A stretch of 7,806 nt of DNA, from the NCBI GenBank assembly GCA_000434935.1, contig FR882190.1, forward strand, positions 8,318 through 16,123. The letters run 5' to 3'. Position 1 is the stretch's first letter. Each line of letters starts with the position of its first letter. Origin of the DNA: Bacteroides sp. CAG:709 (lineage in GTDB: Bacteria; Bacteroidota; Bacteroidia; Bacteroidales; UBA932). The translations under genes were made by a program, and so were the position numbers. The notes under the pieces were generated by a model that did no database searches, had not been told where the DNA came from, and saw only the letters and a program-made list of their open reading frames with translations. Below are positions 1-7,462 of the stretch, in pieces.

Positions 1-1344
1 GAACTCCAGTGCCTGGGCAGCATTGAACAACTCTATTGCGAGAACCGTCTCGACATTGTCGACGACCCTGACGAGCTTGGTGGCGGAGTTCGAGCCCATG
101 CTCACGTGGTCCTCCTGGCCCTGCGAAGACGGAATCGAATCGCAGGAAGCCGGCCAGCAAAGCATCTTGTTCTGGCTTACGATGGATGCTGCGGTGTACT
201 GAGGAATCATGAAACCGCTGTTCAGGCCAGGTTTAGCGACCAGGAACATCGGGAGACCGCGCTGTCCGCTGATCAGCTTGTAGATACGCCTTTCGGAGAT
301 GTTCGACAACTCGGACATTGCGATAGCCAATGTATCCATAGGAATGGCGATAGGCTCTCCGTGGAAGTTGCCCGCAGAAATAATCATGTCCTCGTCCGGG
401 AACACGTTAGGATTGTCGGTCGCGCTGTTGATTTCATTGCCGATTACCGACTCCACGTAACGGATATTGTCCTTCACGGCACCATGCACCTGAGGGATGC
501 AGCGGAACGAGTAAGGGTCCTGGACATGCTGCTTCGGCCTGCGTATAAGTTCGCTTCCTTCAAGCAGTTTCAGGAAATTGTCCGCAGTCTCCAGCTGACC
601 CTTGTGACGGCGCAGCAGATGAGTCAGCTCATAGAACGGCTCGATACGTCCGTCGTAAGCCTCCAGCGACATTGCACCGATGCAGTCAGCCCAACGTGAG
701 AGTCTCATGCTCTTTATCAATGCCCAAACGGCGTGAGCGCTCATGAATTGCGTTCCGTTAAGGAGTGCCAGGCCTTCCTTTGACTGGAGCCTGATAGGTT
801 CCCAGCCAAGTTCCTGCCAGACATCTGCGGCAGGACGCACCTTGCCCTGGTAAAGCACTTCTCCCATTCCGATAAGCGGCAGACAGAGATGCGCCAGCGG
901 GGCCAGGTCGCCTGATGCTCCCAGCGAACCCTGCTGATAGACCACCGGAAGGACATCATTGTTGAACATGTCGATGAGCCTCAGGATGGTAACCATCTGG
1001 ACGCCCGAATGACCGTAAGACAATGACTGTATCTTCAAGAGCAGCATCAACTTGACGATTTCCGGCCTGACAGTGTCGCCTGTTCCGCATGCGTGGGACA
1101 TTACCAGATTGTGCTGGAGCTGTGAAAGGTCCGCTTCAGGGATAGTGATGTTGCAGAGTGAACCGAATCCGGTGGTCACGCCATAGACCGGACGGCCGAT
1201 GTCTTCCATCTTGCTGTCCAGATAGTCGCGGCATTTCTGCACCGCATGTGCGGATTCCTCTGATAGTTCCAGTGTTTCATGGTTTTCGATGATTCTCTTC
1301 ACCTGTTTTAGCGTGAGAGTCTCTTCTGAAATCTTATGTGGCAT
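1..1344 (-). CDS. hutH: Histidine ammonia-lyase (histidase), C-terminus cut by window edge
   Basis: Cytosolic enzyme that deaminates L-histidine to trans-urocanate and ammonia, the first step of histidine catabolism. I translated the frame from ATG at 1344 down to base 1: 448 uninterrupted residues with no stop, so roughly the last 50 of the usual ~500 residues lie outside. The Ala143-Ser144-Gly145 triad that cyclises to the MIO cofactor sits in GSLGASGDLAPLAHL. Other family residues are present: Tyr54 in YGVTTGFG, Asn196 in NGTQ, Tyr278 and Arg281 in DPYSFRC, and QEDHVSM at 410-416. Ser83-His84 in NLVMSHA is the histidase-type selectivity pair, which argues against a tyrosine or phenylalanine ammonia-lyase. 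The start is 6 nt after the hutU stop, so it is the third gene of the ftcD-hutU-hutH operon. No Shine-Dalgarno is visible; the leader is A-rich. The plus-strand open frame over this gene is an antisense shadow. Confidence 0.97.
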   Translation of the reverse strand, partial: MPHKISEETLTLKQVKRIIENHETLELSEESAHAVQKCRDYLDSKMEDIGRPVYGVTTGFGSLCNITIPEADLSQLQHNLVMSHACGTGDTVRPEIVKLMLLLKIQSLSYGHSGVQMVTILRLIDMFNNDVLPVVYQQGSLGASGDLAPLAHLCLPLIGMGEVLYQGKVRPAADVWQELGWEPIRLQSKEGLALLNGTQFMSAHAVWALIKSMRLSRWADCIGAMSLEAYDGRIEPFYELTHLLRRHKGQLETADNFLKLLEGSELIRRPKQHVQDPYSFRCIPQVHGAVKDNIRYVESVIGNEINSATDNPNVFPDEDMIISAGNFHGEPIAIPMDTLAIAMSELSNISERRIYKLISGQRGLPMFLVAKPGLNSGFMIPQYTAASIVSQNKMLCWPASCDSIPSSQGQEDHVSMGSNSATKLVRVVDNVETVLAIELFNAAQALEF

Positions 1345-1350
1345 ATTTTG

Positions 1351-3384
1351 TTAGTTTTTTATGTTTCCAAGCGCTTTGCGCACCAATGTCTCGTCAGCAT
1401 TGACAGGAACGGTCACTGTCAATGACGGGGTGCGTCCCATTTCGCGTGTGATGGCGTGGAGTGCGCCCTCGTTGCGGGCCCAGCTGCGGCGGGCAATGCC
1501 GTTGTTCACGTCCCAGAACAGCATGTCGGTGATGTGGCGGTCCGAGTCCGCGCTGCCGTCGATGACCATGCCGAAGCCGCCGTTGATGACCTCGCCCCAG
1601 CCGACACCGCCGCCGTTATGGATTGATACCCAGGTGGCTCCGCGGAATGAATCGCCGATTACGTTCTGGATGGCCATGTCCGCGGTGAACTGCGAACCGT
1701 CATATATGTTGGATGTCTCGCGGAATGGCGAGTCGGTTCCTGAAACGTCGTGATGGTCACGTCCGAGGACGATGGGAGCGGTGATTTCGCCACGTCTGAT
1801 GGCTTCGTTGAATGCCAATGCGATTCTGGTCCTGCCTTCGCAGTCAGCATAGAGGATTCTGGCCTGTGAACCGACCACGAGATGATTTCTGCCTGCCTCT
1901 TCGATCCAATGTATGTTGTCACGGAGCTGACCTTGGATTTCCTCCGGAGCCGTCTTGGCCTCCTCTTCCAGGATTCTTACCGCGATGGCATCGGACTTCG
2001 CCAGGTCATCCGGATTCTCGGACATGCAGACCCATCTGAACGGACCGAAGCCGTAGTCGAAATAAAGCGGACCCATAATGTCCTGGACGTATGAAGGATA
2101 GCGGAATTTTCCGTCCGGTTTCAATATGTCCGCACCGGCGCGGGAAGACTCCAGCAAGAAAGCATTGCCATAATCGAAGAAATACATTCCCTTGGCAGTC
2201 AGTCTGTTGATGGCTGCGACCTGGCGTCTCAGCGATTCGCGCACGCACTCCTTGAAACGCTCCGGCTCCTCCGCCATCATGCGCTTCGACTCTTCCAGCG
2301 AATGCCCGACAGGATAATAGCCGCCGGCCCAAGGATTGTGCAGCGACGTCTGGTCGGATCCGAGGTCCACGTCAATGCCTTCGTCTGCAAGGCTTTCCCA
2401 GAGATCTACAACATTTCCCACATACGCAAGAGAGACTACTTCCTTGTCAGTCATGGCTTTACGTATGCGCTTCATGAGTTCGTCCAGGTCTTCGTGCAAC
2501 TCATCGACCCAGCCCTGTTCATGACGTTTACGTGCCGCAAGCGGATTGATTTCCGCTGTGACGCTTACGACGCCGGCGATATTTCCTGCCTTAGGCTGCG
2601 CTCCCGACATGCCGCCAAGTCCGGCGGTGACGAAAAGCATGCCCTTCATGTTTTCCTGAGTTCCTTCAATGCCTCTGCTCCTCAGCTGTTTACGTGCCGC
2701 GTTCATTACCGTGATGGTGGTGCCGTGGACAATGCCCTGAGGACCTATATACATATAGGAGCCGGCTGTCATCTGACCATATTGAGATACGCCCATTGCA
2801 TTGAACCTCTCCCAGTCGTCCTGCTTCGAGTAGTTAGGAATCACCATTCCGTTCGTGACTACTACACGTGGAGCGTCCTTGTGGCTCGGGAAGAGACCCA
2901 TCGGATGTCCTGAATACATGGCAAGTGTCTGCTCGTCAGTCATTTCCGCGAGATATTTCATTGCCAGTCGGTACTGTGCCCAGTTCTGGAAAATGGCTCC
3001 GTTGCCACCATAGATGATGAGCTCGTGCGGGTGCTGTGCGACGCGCGGGTCCAGATTGTTCTGGATCATTGCCATTATCGCAGCAGCCTGACGGCTTTTC
3101 GCCGGGTACTCGTCAATCGGCCTTGCATACATCTCGTAATCAGGACGGAAACGGTACATGTAGATGCGGCCGTAGTCATGCAGCTCCTGCGCAAACTCCT
3201 CAGCCAGAATGCTATGGAACTTGGTCGGGAAGTATCTGAGAGCATTGCGTACAGCCAGTACCTTTTCTTCGTCAGTAAGAATGTCCTTGCGTTTAGGGGC
3301 ATGATTTATTGCCATGTCATATGGCTTTTTCTCCGGAAGCTCCGCAGGGATGCCTTCGAGTATCTGTTTCTGAAAATCAGTCAT
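1351..3384 (-). CDS. hutU: Urocanate hydratase, long eukaryote-like form
   Basis: NAD+-dependent cytosolic urocanase that hydrates urocanate to 4-imidazolone-5-propionate, step two of histidine degradation. The product is 677 residues, against about 555 for Pseudomonas/Bacillus HutU and about 676 for the mammalian UROC1 enzyme, so it belongs to the long branch. Visible family motifs in order: GGNGA (127-131), GQMTAGSYMYIGPQG (203-217), GLGGMSGAQPKA (255-266, dinucleotide-binding region), DQTSLHNP (344-351), GPFRWV (447-452), RDHHDVSGTDSPFRET (542-557) and HNGGGVGWGEV (589-599). The classical FQGLPxRICW signature is replaced by VVGSQARILYAD (503-514), with no Cys at the signature position; from memory the long branch reads similarly. 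ATG at 3384 is one nucleotide after the ftcD stop and hutH starts 6 nt downstream, so translation is probably coupled along the operon. Identification is secure; the NAD role is family knowledge. Confidence 0.97.
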   Translation of the reverse strand: MTDFQKQILEGIPAELPEKKPYDMAINHAPKRKDILTDEEKVLAVRNALRYFPTKFHSILAEEFAQELHDYGRIYMYRFRPDYEMYARPIDEYPAKSRQAAAIMAMIQNNLDPRVAQHPHELIIYGGNGAIFQNWAQYRLAMKYLAEMTDEQTLAMYSGHPMGLFPSHKDAPRVVVTNGMVIPNYSKQDDWERFNAMGVSQYGQMTAGSYMYIGPQGIVHGTTITVMNAARKQLRSRGIEGTQENMKGMLFVTAGLGGMSGAQPKAGNIAGVVSVTAEINPLAARKRHEQGWVDELHEDLDELMKRIRKAMTDKEVVSLAYVGNVVDLWESLADEGIDVDLGSDQTSLHNPWAGGYYPVGHSLEESKRMMAEEPERFKECVRESLRRQVAAINRLTAKGMYFFDYGNAFLLESSRAGADILKPDGKFRYPSYVQDIMGPLYFDYGFGPFRWVCMSENPDDLAKSDAIAVRILEEEAKTAPEEIQGQLRDNIHWIEEAGRNHLVVGSQARILYADCEGRTRIALAFNEAIRRGEITAPIVLGRDHHDVSGTDSPFRETSNIYDGSQFTADMAIQNVIGDSFRGATWVSIHNGGGVGWGEVINGGFGMVIDGSADSDRHITDMLFWDVNNGIARRSWARNEGALHAITREMGRTPSLTVTVPVNADETLVRKALGNIKN

Positions 3385-3385
3385 G

Positions 3386-5116
3386 TTATCCGATGTTTTT
3401 GTTTACTTCTGAAAGGATTTCCGCTTCTTTTTCTGCTGCTTCTTTCGCGATTTTCTCCGCCTCGGCAGTCAGACTGTCAGCCATTGCACGGTCTTTCAGT
3501 CCGGCAGCATTGATACGGACATTGAGCTGGGCACCTTTCACGGCCGCGAGCGCTGCGATTGCTCCGACGCCCGCGTCTGATGCGGATGCAGGGTTGCCCT
3601 TGCGCGCCATTTCGAGTGCCAACGGCATGGCTTCCAATGCGGTCTGCATTGTCCTGAGCGGAACCTGTGTCGCGTAGAGCGTAGCTTTTTCCATGGCTTC
3701 TGCGCGTGCAGCCTTCTCCTCTTCCGTGCCCTTTGGCATTGAAAATACGTTCATGATTTTGGCGAATGCTGCCGTGTCTTCGTCCACGAGTTTCAACAGG
3801 CGTTCCATGATGTCCTGTCCTTTTACGGCCTGGTCGGAGAATTCCTTCCAGCGGTCGTCCCAGCCGCGTTTGTGTGCGGAGAGGTTGGCCACCATTGCGC
3901 CCAGAGCAGCTGCAAGCGCGCCCATGTATGCAGATACGGAACCGCCTCCCGGAGCCGCCGATTCGGATGCGGTCTCTCTGGCGAAACCCTTGAGCGTCAT
4001 GCGGATAAGTCTTTCTTTCTCAGCCATGACAGCTTCGTCCTCCATCAGGAATTCGATGACCTTCTCCCTAGGGTTGAATGGCTTCAGGTCGCTGAGGCCC
4101 AATGACTTGGCGGCGATTTTTATGATTTCGTCCTCGCTGATGCCAAGCGAGCGCTGTTGTTTTTCGAGATAATATCTGCCGGTTTCCAGGAGTACGCGTT
4201 TAGGTACCAGACCGACAATTTCCGTTCCGGTCACGCGCAGTCCTCGTGCAGCAGCTGCCCTGCATACCTCTTCGAATGCCACGTGGAGCGGAGTGGTGTT
4301 TATGTCAGTGATGTTCATCGACACCTGAGCGATGCCGTATTCCTCTATGTACCAGCCGATTGCCTTGCAGCCTTTGAGCGTTCCCGGTATCCAGATGGTC
4401 TGGCCTTCCGAGTCTTTCAGAATCTTTCCTGTCAGGCTGCCTCCTTCTCTTGCAGGACGGCCTTTTTCGCGCACGTCGAACGCCACCGCCATAGCCCTGC
4501 GGGTAGATGTCGTATTCAGGTTGAAGTTTACGGCAATGAGAAAATCCCTCGCGCCAACGTTCGTCGCGCCGGCTTTCGCCACGGTCTCATTGTACTCGCC
4601 GGGTCCGAAGTCCGGTTTTCTTTTCGGGTCAATGACTTTTTCAGGGAGTGCTTCATATTCTCCTGCGCGGCATACTGCAAGATTCTTTCTTTCAGGCGTA
4701 TATGCTGCTGCTTCGTAGCAATAGCAAGGTATGCCCAGCTCGTCGTAGGTACGTTTCGCCAGAGTGCGTGCCCATCCGGCGCATTCATCCAATGTCGTTC
4801 CGGCTACCGGTATGAGCGGAAGTACGTCCGTGGCTCCCGACCGTGGATGTGCTCCGTGGTGCTGCCTCATGTCGATAAGTTCGGCCGCTTTCTTTTCACC
4901 CTGGAACGCCGCTTCCATTACCGCTTCCGGTGAACCGACGAATGTCACGACTGTGCGGTTCGTAGCCTCTCCCGGGTCTACATCCAGAACTCTTACACGT
5001 TCTTCGCCGCGCTCCGTATTTACGGTAGTGTCGGCTATCGCCTTGACAATCAGGTCGATTACTTCCTTGTTCCGTCCTTCACTATAGTTCGGGACGCATT
5101 CGATGATTTTGTCCAT
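3386..5116 (-). CDS. ftcD: Bifunctional glutamate formimidoyltransferase / formiminotetrahydrofolate cyclodeaminase
   Basis: Moves the formimino group of N-formimino-L-glutamate to tetrahydrofolate, giving glutamate, then deaminates formimino-THF to 5,10-methenyl-THF and ammonia; the last steps of this histidine route. The 576 residues hold both domains. The transferase spans about 1-325: opening IIECVPNYSEG, catalytic region RQHHGAHPRSGATDV (84-98, with the active-site His) and GARDFLIAVNFNLNT (188-202). A helical linker follows, then the cyclodeaminase from about 370 to the end: SAAPGGGSVSAY (386-397), VDEDTAAF (444-451) and NPASASDAGVGA (508-519). Human FTCD is a similar fusion of 541 residues, whereas many bacteria use separate ftcD and fchA genes. 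I start at ATG 5116 rather than the in-frame TTG at 5128: ATG gives the family's usual MxKIIECVPN opening, and the TTG falls within an inverted-repeat arm. The stop is 1 nt before hutU. Confidence 0.96.
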   Translation of the reverse strand: MDKIIECVPNYSEGRNKEVIDLIVKAIADTTVNTERGEERVRVLDVDPGEATNRTVVTFVGSPEAVMEAAFQGEKKAAELIDMRQHHGAHPRSGATDVLPLIPVAGTTLDECAGWARTLAKRTYDELGIPCYCYEAAAYTPERKNLAVCRAGEYEALPEKVIDPKRKPDFGPGEYNETVAKAGATNVGARDFLIAVNFNLNTTSTRRAMAVAFDVREKGRPAREGGSLTGKILKDSEGQTIWIPGTLKGCKAIGWYIEEYGIAQVSMNITDINTTPLHVAFEEVCRAAAARGLRVTGTEIVGLVPKRVLLETGRYYLEKQQRSLGISEDEIIKIAAKSLGLSDLKPFNPREKVIEFLMEDEAVMAEKERLIRMTLKGFARETASESAAPGGGSVSAYMGALAAALGAMVANLSAHKRGWDDRWKEFSDQAVKGQDIMERLLKLVDEDTAAFAKIMNVFSMPKGTEEEKAARAEAMEKATLYATQVPLRTMQTALEAMPLALEMARKGNPASASDAGVGAIAALAAVKGAQLNVRINAAGLKDRAMADSLTAEAEKIAKEAAEKEAEILSEVNKNIG

Positions 5117-5119
5117 ATT

Positions 5120-5195
5120 TAAAGTCAATGTTATTAAAACGTATAAATATACGCATATTTCCCCTGATTTGGGAAATTTTCTTGCATTGACTTTA
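5120..5195. repeat. Nested inverted repeats in the nhaC-ftcD intergenic region
   Basis: An 11-bp perfect inverted repeat, TAAAGTCAATG at 5120-5130 and CATTGACTTTA at 5185-5195, encloses a second perfect inverted repeat, ATTTCCC at 5157-5163 and GGGAAAT at 5171-5177 (7-nt spacer). Everything lies in the 90 bp between the nhaC stop and the ftcD ATG. The inner repeat is not followed by a T-tract on the minus strand, so it does not look like an intrinsic terminator for nhaC. It overlaps the -33 region of a possible ftcD promoter, which would suit an operator. The repeats are seen directly; the regulatory role is inferred. Confidence 0.5.
5144..5176 (-). promoter_or_regulatory. Possible weak Bacteroidota promoter for ftcD-hutU-hutH
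   Basis: Read on the minus strand, TATATTTA (plus 5144-5151) matches the -7 consensus TAnnTTTG except for the final G. TTTC (plus 5173-5176) lies 21 nt upstream, against the -33 consensus TTTG. Transcription would start about 20 nt before the ftcD ATG at 5116. The match is imperfect, and the operon may instead be read through from nhaC, because no terminator is seen between them. Confidence 0.3.
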
Positions 5196-5206
5196 CCTAT
5201 GGGGTG

Positions 5207-6682
5207 CTAATCCTCTGTGGCTGGAGCCTCTCCGCGGCGGTAAATCTTGTAGCCTATCATGGCCATCGCGATGCTCATGAGCGGGCTGATGATGTTGAAG
5301 AAGCAGTATGGCAGGTAGGCGAGTGTCGGCACGCTCAGGATCGTCGCCTGGGTCATGCCGCAGCTGCTCCATGGAAAAAGCGGGGAAGTCACTGTGGATG
5401 AGTCCTCTACGGAGCGTCCGAGCAGCCTGCTTTCGTAGCCGCGTTTGGCGTAGATGTCCTTATATATGTCCGATGTGAGGATAATTGACAGGTACTGGTC
5501 GGAAATCACGCCGTTCAGGATTACGCCTGTGCTGACCGTGGACGCCACCAGTCCCGTACGCGTCTTGGTCATCGGCAATATCAGCGATGCCAGGTGATGG
5601 AGCATTCCGCTGGCCTTCATGCAGCCGCCGAAGCACATTGCGCAGATAATCAGATAAACGGTATTGAGCATGCCGAGCATACCTCTGGACGATACCAGCA
5701 TGTTGACCTCTTCGACGCCGGTATCGACTGACACTGAATCATATACGGTCTTGACAATGCCGGTGAACAGCACGCCGGCTTCGCCCGTCGATATGCCCAT
5801 TGATTCCAATGCCTTGTTTCCGATTTCGGAGATGGTGTGCGGCTGGAGGATGATGGCGCAGACCGCTGCAAGGACCATTGAAATGCCCAGCACCGGCAGC
5901 GCCGGCATTTTCTTCGCGATCAATATGCCCGTCACGAGCGGTACGATCAATGTCCACAAGCTGATGTTGAATTTCGCGGCCAATGTCTCCGTATAGACCG
6001 AGATTTGCGCCGAATCGTTGCCGCTGTGCAGGAATCCCAGTATCAGGAACAATGTCAATGTCAATGCGAATGTCGGTACTGTGGTGAGCATCAAGTACTT
6101 GATATGCCTGAACAGGGGACTGCCCGAGATTGACGCGGCCATGACGGTGGTGTCGGAAAGCGGGGAAATCTTGTCGCCGAAATAGGCTCCGGAGATGATG
6201 GCTCCCGCAATCATGCCGTCGCTGAAGCCCTGTGCCTTGCCGATACCCATCAATGCCACGCCGATAGTGGCGATGGTTGTCCACGAGCTGCCTATCATCA
6301 CCGAGATGAAGGCGCAGATTATACATGCCGTTACCAGAAAGACTCTTGGCGAGATTATCTGGACACCATAATATATAAGGGATGGAACGGTGCCGCTCAT
6401 GGTCCATGTTCCCGAGATGCCTCCGATCATGAACAGTATGACTATCGCAGTGGTGACGTCGCCGATGTTGCTGCGTATCGCGTCTTCGAAGTCTTCCCAC
6501 GGCTTCTTGAAAAGCCACATCGCGAGCCACACGCACAGGCCCGATGCGAAAAGAAGGGAAACCTGGCTCGCGCCCAATATCGCGTCGCTTCCGAAGAAGC
6601 TGATGTTCAATGCCAGCAGTATCATCAGTACTGCAATCGGAATCAATGATATGACCGTCCGGATTATTGATGCTCGTTTCAT
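5207..6682 (-). CDS. NhaC-family Na+/H+ antiporter-like membrane carrier
   Basis: Polytopic inner-membrane protein of 491 residues with about 11-13 hydrophobic segments, the first at roughly 7-30. It belongs to the NhaC family (Pfam Na_H_antiporter, PF03553). Family blocks are GSSWTT (131-136), GAYFGDKISPLSDTT (165-179) with charged Asp170/Lys171 and Asp177, SDQYLSIILT (394-403), and EDSSTVTSPLFPWSSCG (426-442). NhaC proteins exchange Na+ for H+; relatives exchange malate and lactate, and the related YuiF-type carriers have been predicted to carry amino acids including histidine. The gene lies 90 bp upstream of ftcD on the same strand, so uptake of histidine or urocanate is a reasonable guess, but substrate cannot be read from sequence. 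I prefer ATG 6682 to the in-frame GTG at 6688. No promoter consensus is visible in the 59-bp leader, so it may be co-transcribed with the two small genes upstream. Confidence 0.9.
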   Translation of the reverse strand: MKRASIIRTVISLIPIAVLMILLALNISFFGSDAILGASQVSLLFASGLCVWLAMWLFKKPWEDFEDAIRSNIGDVTTAIVILFMIGGISGTWTMSGTVPSLIYYGVQIISPRVFLVTACIICAFISVMIGSSWTTIATIGVALMGIGKAQGFSDGMIAGAIISGAYFGDKISPLSDTTVMAASISGSPLFRHIKYLMLTTVPTFALTLTLFLILGFLHSGNDSAQISVYTETLAAKFNISLWTLIVPLVTGILIAKKMPALPVLGISMVLAAVCAIILQPHTISEIGNKALESMGISTGEAGVLFTGIVKTVYDSVSVDTGVEEVNMLVSSRGMLGMLNTVYLIICAMCFGGCMKASGMLHHLASLILPMTKTRTGLVASTVSTGVILNGVISDQYLSIILTSDIYKDIYAKRGYESRLLGRSVEDSSTVTSPLFPWSSCGMTQATILSVPTLAYLPYCFFNIISPLMSIAMAMIGYKIYRRGEAPATED

Positions 6683-6687
6683 ATTCA

Positions 6688-6718
6688 CAAGTTTTGCAAG
6701 TTCGTCAACTTGTCAAGT
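6688..6718. repeat. Clustered CAAGT/ACTTG palindromes in the nhaC leader
   Basis: Four copies of CAAGT or its complement lie within 31 bp: 6688-6692, 6697-6701, 6708-6712 (inverted) and 6714-6718. They make two overlapping palindromes: CAAGTT-CGTC-AACTTG (6697-6712) and ACTTG-T-CAAGT (6708-6718). The overlap means the leader RNA could form alternative hairpins, or the DNA could carry adjacent sites for a dimeric regulator. The cluster ends 5 nt before the nhaC ATG. No T-tract follows, so it is not a convincing terminator. The function is inferred. Confidence 0.5.
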
Positions 6719-6723
6719 CGTAG

Positions 6724-6739
6724 TACGCGGATTTGCGTA
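6724..6739. repeat. Short inverted repeat just after the 117-residue gene
   Basis: TACGC (6724-6728) and GCGTA (6735-6739) form a 5-bp perfect stem with a 6-nt loop, starting 2 nt after the stop of the small gene at 6742. It is too short and lacks the T-tract expected of a terminator, so it may only shape the 3' end or be chance. Confidence 0.25.
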
Positions 6740-6741
6740 AA

Positions 6742-7095
6742 TTATTTTGTCATTTTGGAGTAGGCGTATGCCTTGGCAAAGGCCGCAAAATATTTTTCCG
6801 ATGGAAGCAGTGCGGCCGTATTATCTGAATAATATTCTTGACAGAAAAGTTCTCTGGCGCGACAGAGTTCACCTAGCATTTCGTTTCTGCCGTCAGTGTT
6901 TCGTCGTCCTTCGGAAATCGTTGCGTCAATGAGATCCAAAGCCCGGATAAATGCACTTTCCGCCAGATCTTTGTTTCCTTTCATTTTCCATTTTCCGGTT
7001 CTTCCTATCTCGCTGCTTATATTGGCCATCTGCTCTACAAATGACATTTTTCCCCACCTTTCTTTGTCAGGAGGTTTCGGTAATGTAATGTTCAT
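6742..7095 (-). CDS. Small helical protein of unknown function, partner of the DUF5674 gene
   Basis: A 117-residue soluble protein with no signal peptide or membrane segment. I cannot assign a function. Its core resembles, from memory, an uncharacterised family of small helical proteins with a pattern like QMANIxSEIxR-xxxW (22-36), KGNKDLAESAFIRALDLIDATI (39-60) and ELCRAREL (76-83), ending in a KYFAAFAKAYAYS-like segment (101-113). The AFIRALDLIDATI stretch looks like one amphipathic helix, and the whole may be a small helical bundle. No HEPN RxxxxH motif, nuclease motif or helix-turn-helix is evident. The ATG at 7095 overlaps the TGA of the upstream DUF5674 gene (ATGA), which implies coupled translation and a fixed stoichiometry or shared task. 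GC in sampled 60-base lines is 42-48%, below the hut genes at about 57-63%, which suggests separate ancestry. A 59-bp gap precedes nhaC. Confidence 0.8.
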   Translation of the reverse strand: MNITLPKPPDKERWGKMSFVEQMANISSEIGRTGKWKMKGNKDLAESAFIRALDLIDATISEGRRNTDGRNEMLGELCRARELFCQEYYSDNTAALLPSEKYFAAFAKAYAYSKMTK

Positions 7096-7430
7096 ATTAT
7101 AAGCTGATTGACAATGTCTCTAATTGTTTTCTGAATATTCGGATCTTCAACATCTCTGCTGAAATTATTCCTTCTTGGTGAAATATTGATAAGCGAATCG
7201 AATTCAATGAAATCGTCTCCTTCCATTTCCGGGTATAGGTTTATTCCCCATAGAGATTCTTGTGAGGAACCATTCTCTATCAGCATCTTTTCCAAGTCAG
7301 CATGTAGTTCAGCATTGATTGCCAATATCTTCATGTCGATATCTACAACGGCCTTGACCATGTCTCCAAAAAATTCAGGAGCCATATCTGTAAGTTGCTG
7401 ACGTGCTATAGGTTTTGTTACTATAATCAT
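7092..7430 (-). CDS. DUF5674 family protein, function unknown
   Basis: A 112-residue soluble protein. The pattern matches my recollection of DUF5674: opening MIIVTKPIARQQL, then FGDMVKAVVDID (21-32), AELHADLEKML (40-50), LWGINLYP (60-67), IEFDSLINISP (75-85) and NNFSRDVEDPNIQ (88-100). Conserved-looking polar residues are Glu41, His43, Asp45, Trp61, Asn64, Glu76, Asp78, Asn82, Arg92 and Asp96; whether they form an active site is unknown. I start at ATG 7430. The frame is open further upstream to 7493, but those 21 residues would be encoded by the promoter region and do not fit the family's MIIV opening. A textbook promoter lies 33-64 bp upstream of the ATG. GC in sampled 60-base lines is only 37-40%. 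The 3' end overlaps the 117-residue gene by 4 bp. The arrangement is toxin-antitoxin-like, but nothing in the sequence proves that. Confidence 0.8.
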   Translation of the reverse strand: MIIVTKPIARQQLTDMAPEFFGDMVKAVVDIDMKILAINAELHADLEKMLIENGSSQESLWGINLYPEMEGDDFIEFDSLINISPRRNNFSRDVEDPNIQKTIRDIVNQLII

Positions 7431-7462
7431 CTGCTGTTTGTTTTTTATAAATAGATATCTTA

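Noticed and set aside
106..699. Plus-strand 197-codon open frame opposite hutH
   Set aside because: It lies wholly antisense to a complete run of HutH catalytic motifs and has no recognisable protein character; a shadow of high-GC coding sequence.
2302..2913. Plus-strand 203-codon open frame opposite hutU
   Set aside because: Antisense to conserved urocanase motifs, no promoter or family resemblance.
4157..4933. Plus-strand 258-codon open frame opposite ftcD
   Set aside because: Antisense to the formiminotransferase domain; composition rich in Cys, Arg and Phe, typical of an antisense shadow.
5117..5128. TTG start four codons upstream for ftcD
   Set aside because: The ATG at 5116 gives the conserved family N-terminus; the TTG lies within the inverted-repeat arm.
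5157..5177. Inner inverted repeat as terminator of nhaC
   Set aside because: Stem is only 7 bp, half A/T, and no T-tract follows on the minus strand.
6047..6073. CAATGT-like tandem repeat
   Set aside because: It lies inside an nhaC membrane segment and is explained by alternating Leu and Thr codons.
5739..6536. Minus-strand 265-codon frame inside nhaC
   Set aside because: Out of frame with nhaC, rich in His and Arg, and the nhaC frame has clear family motifs.
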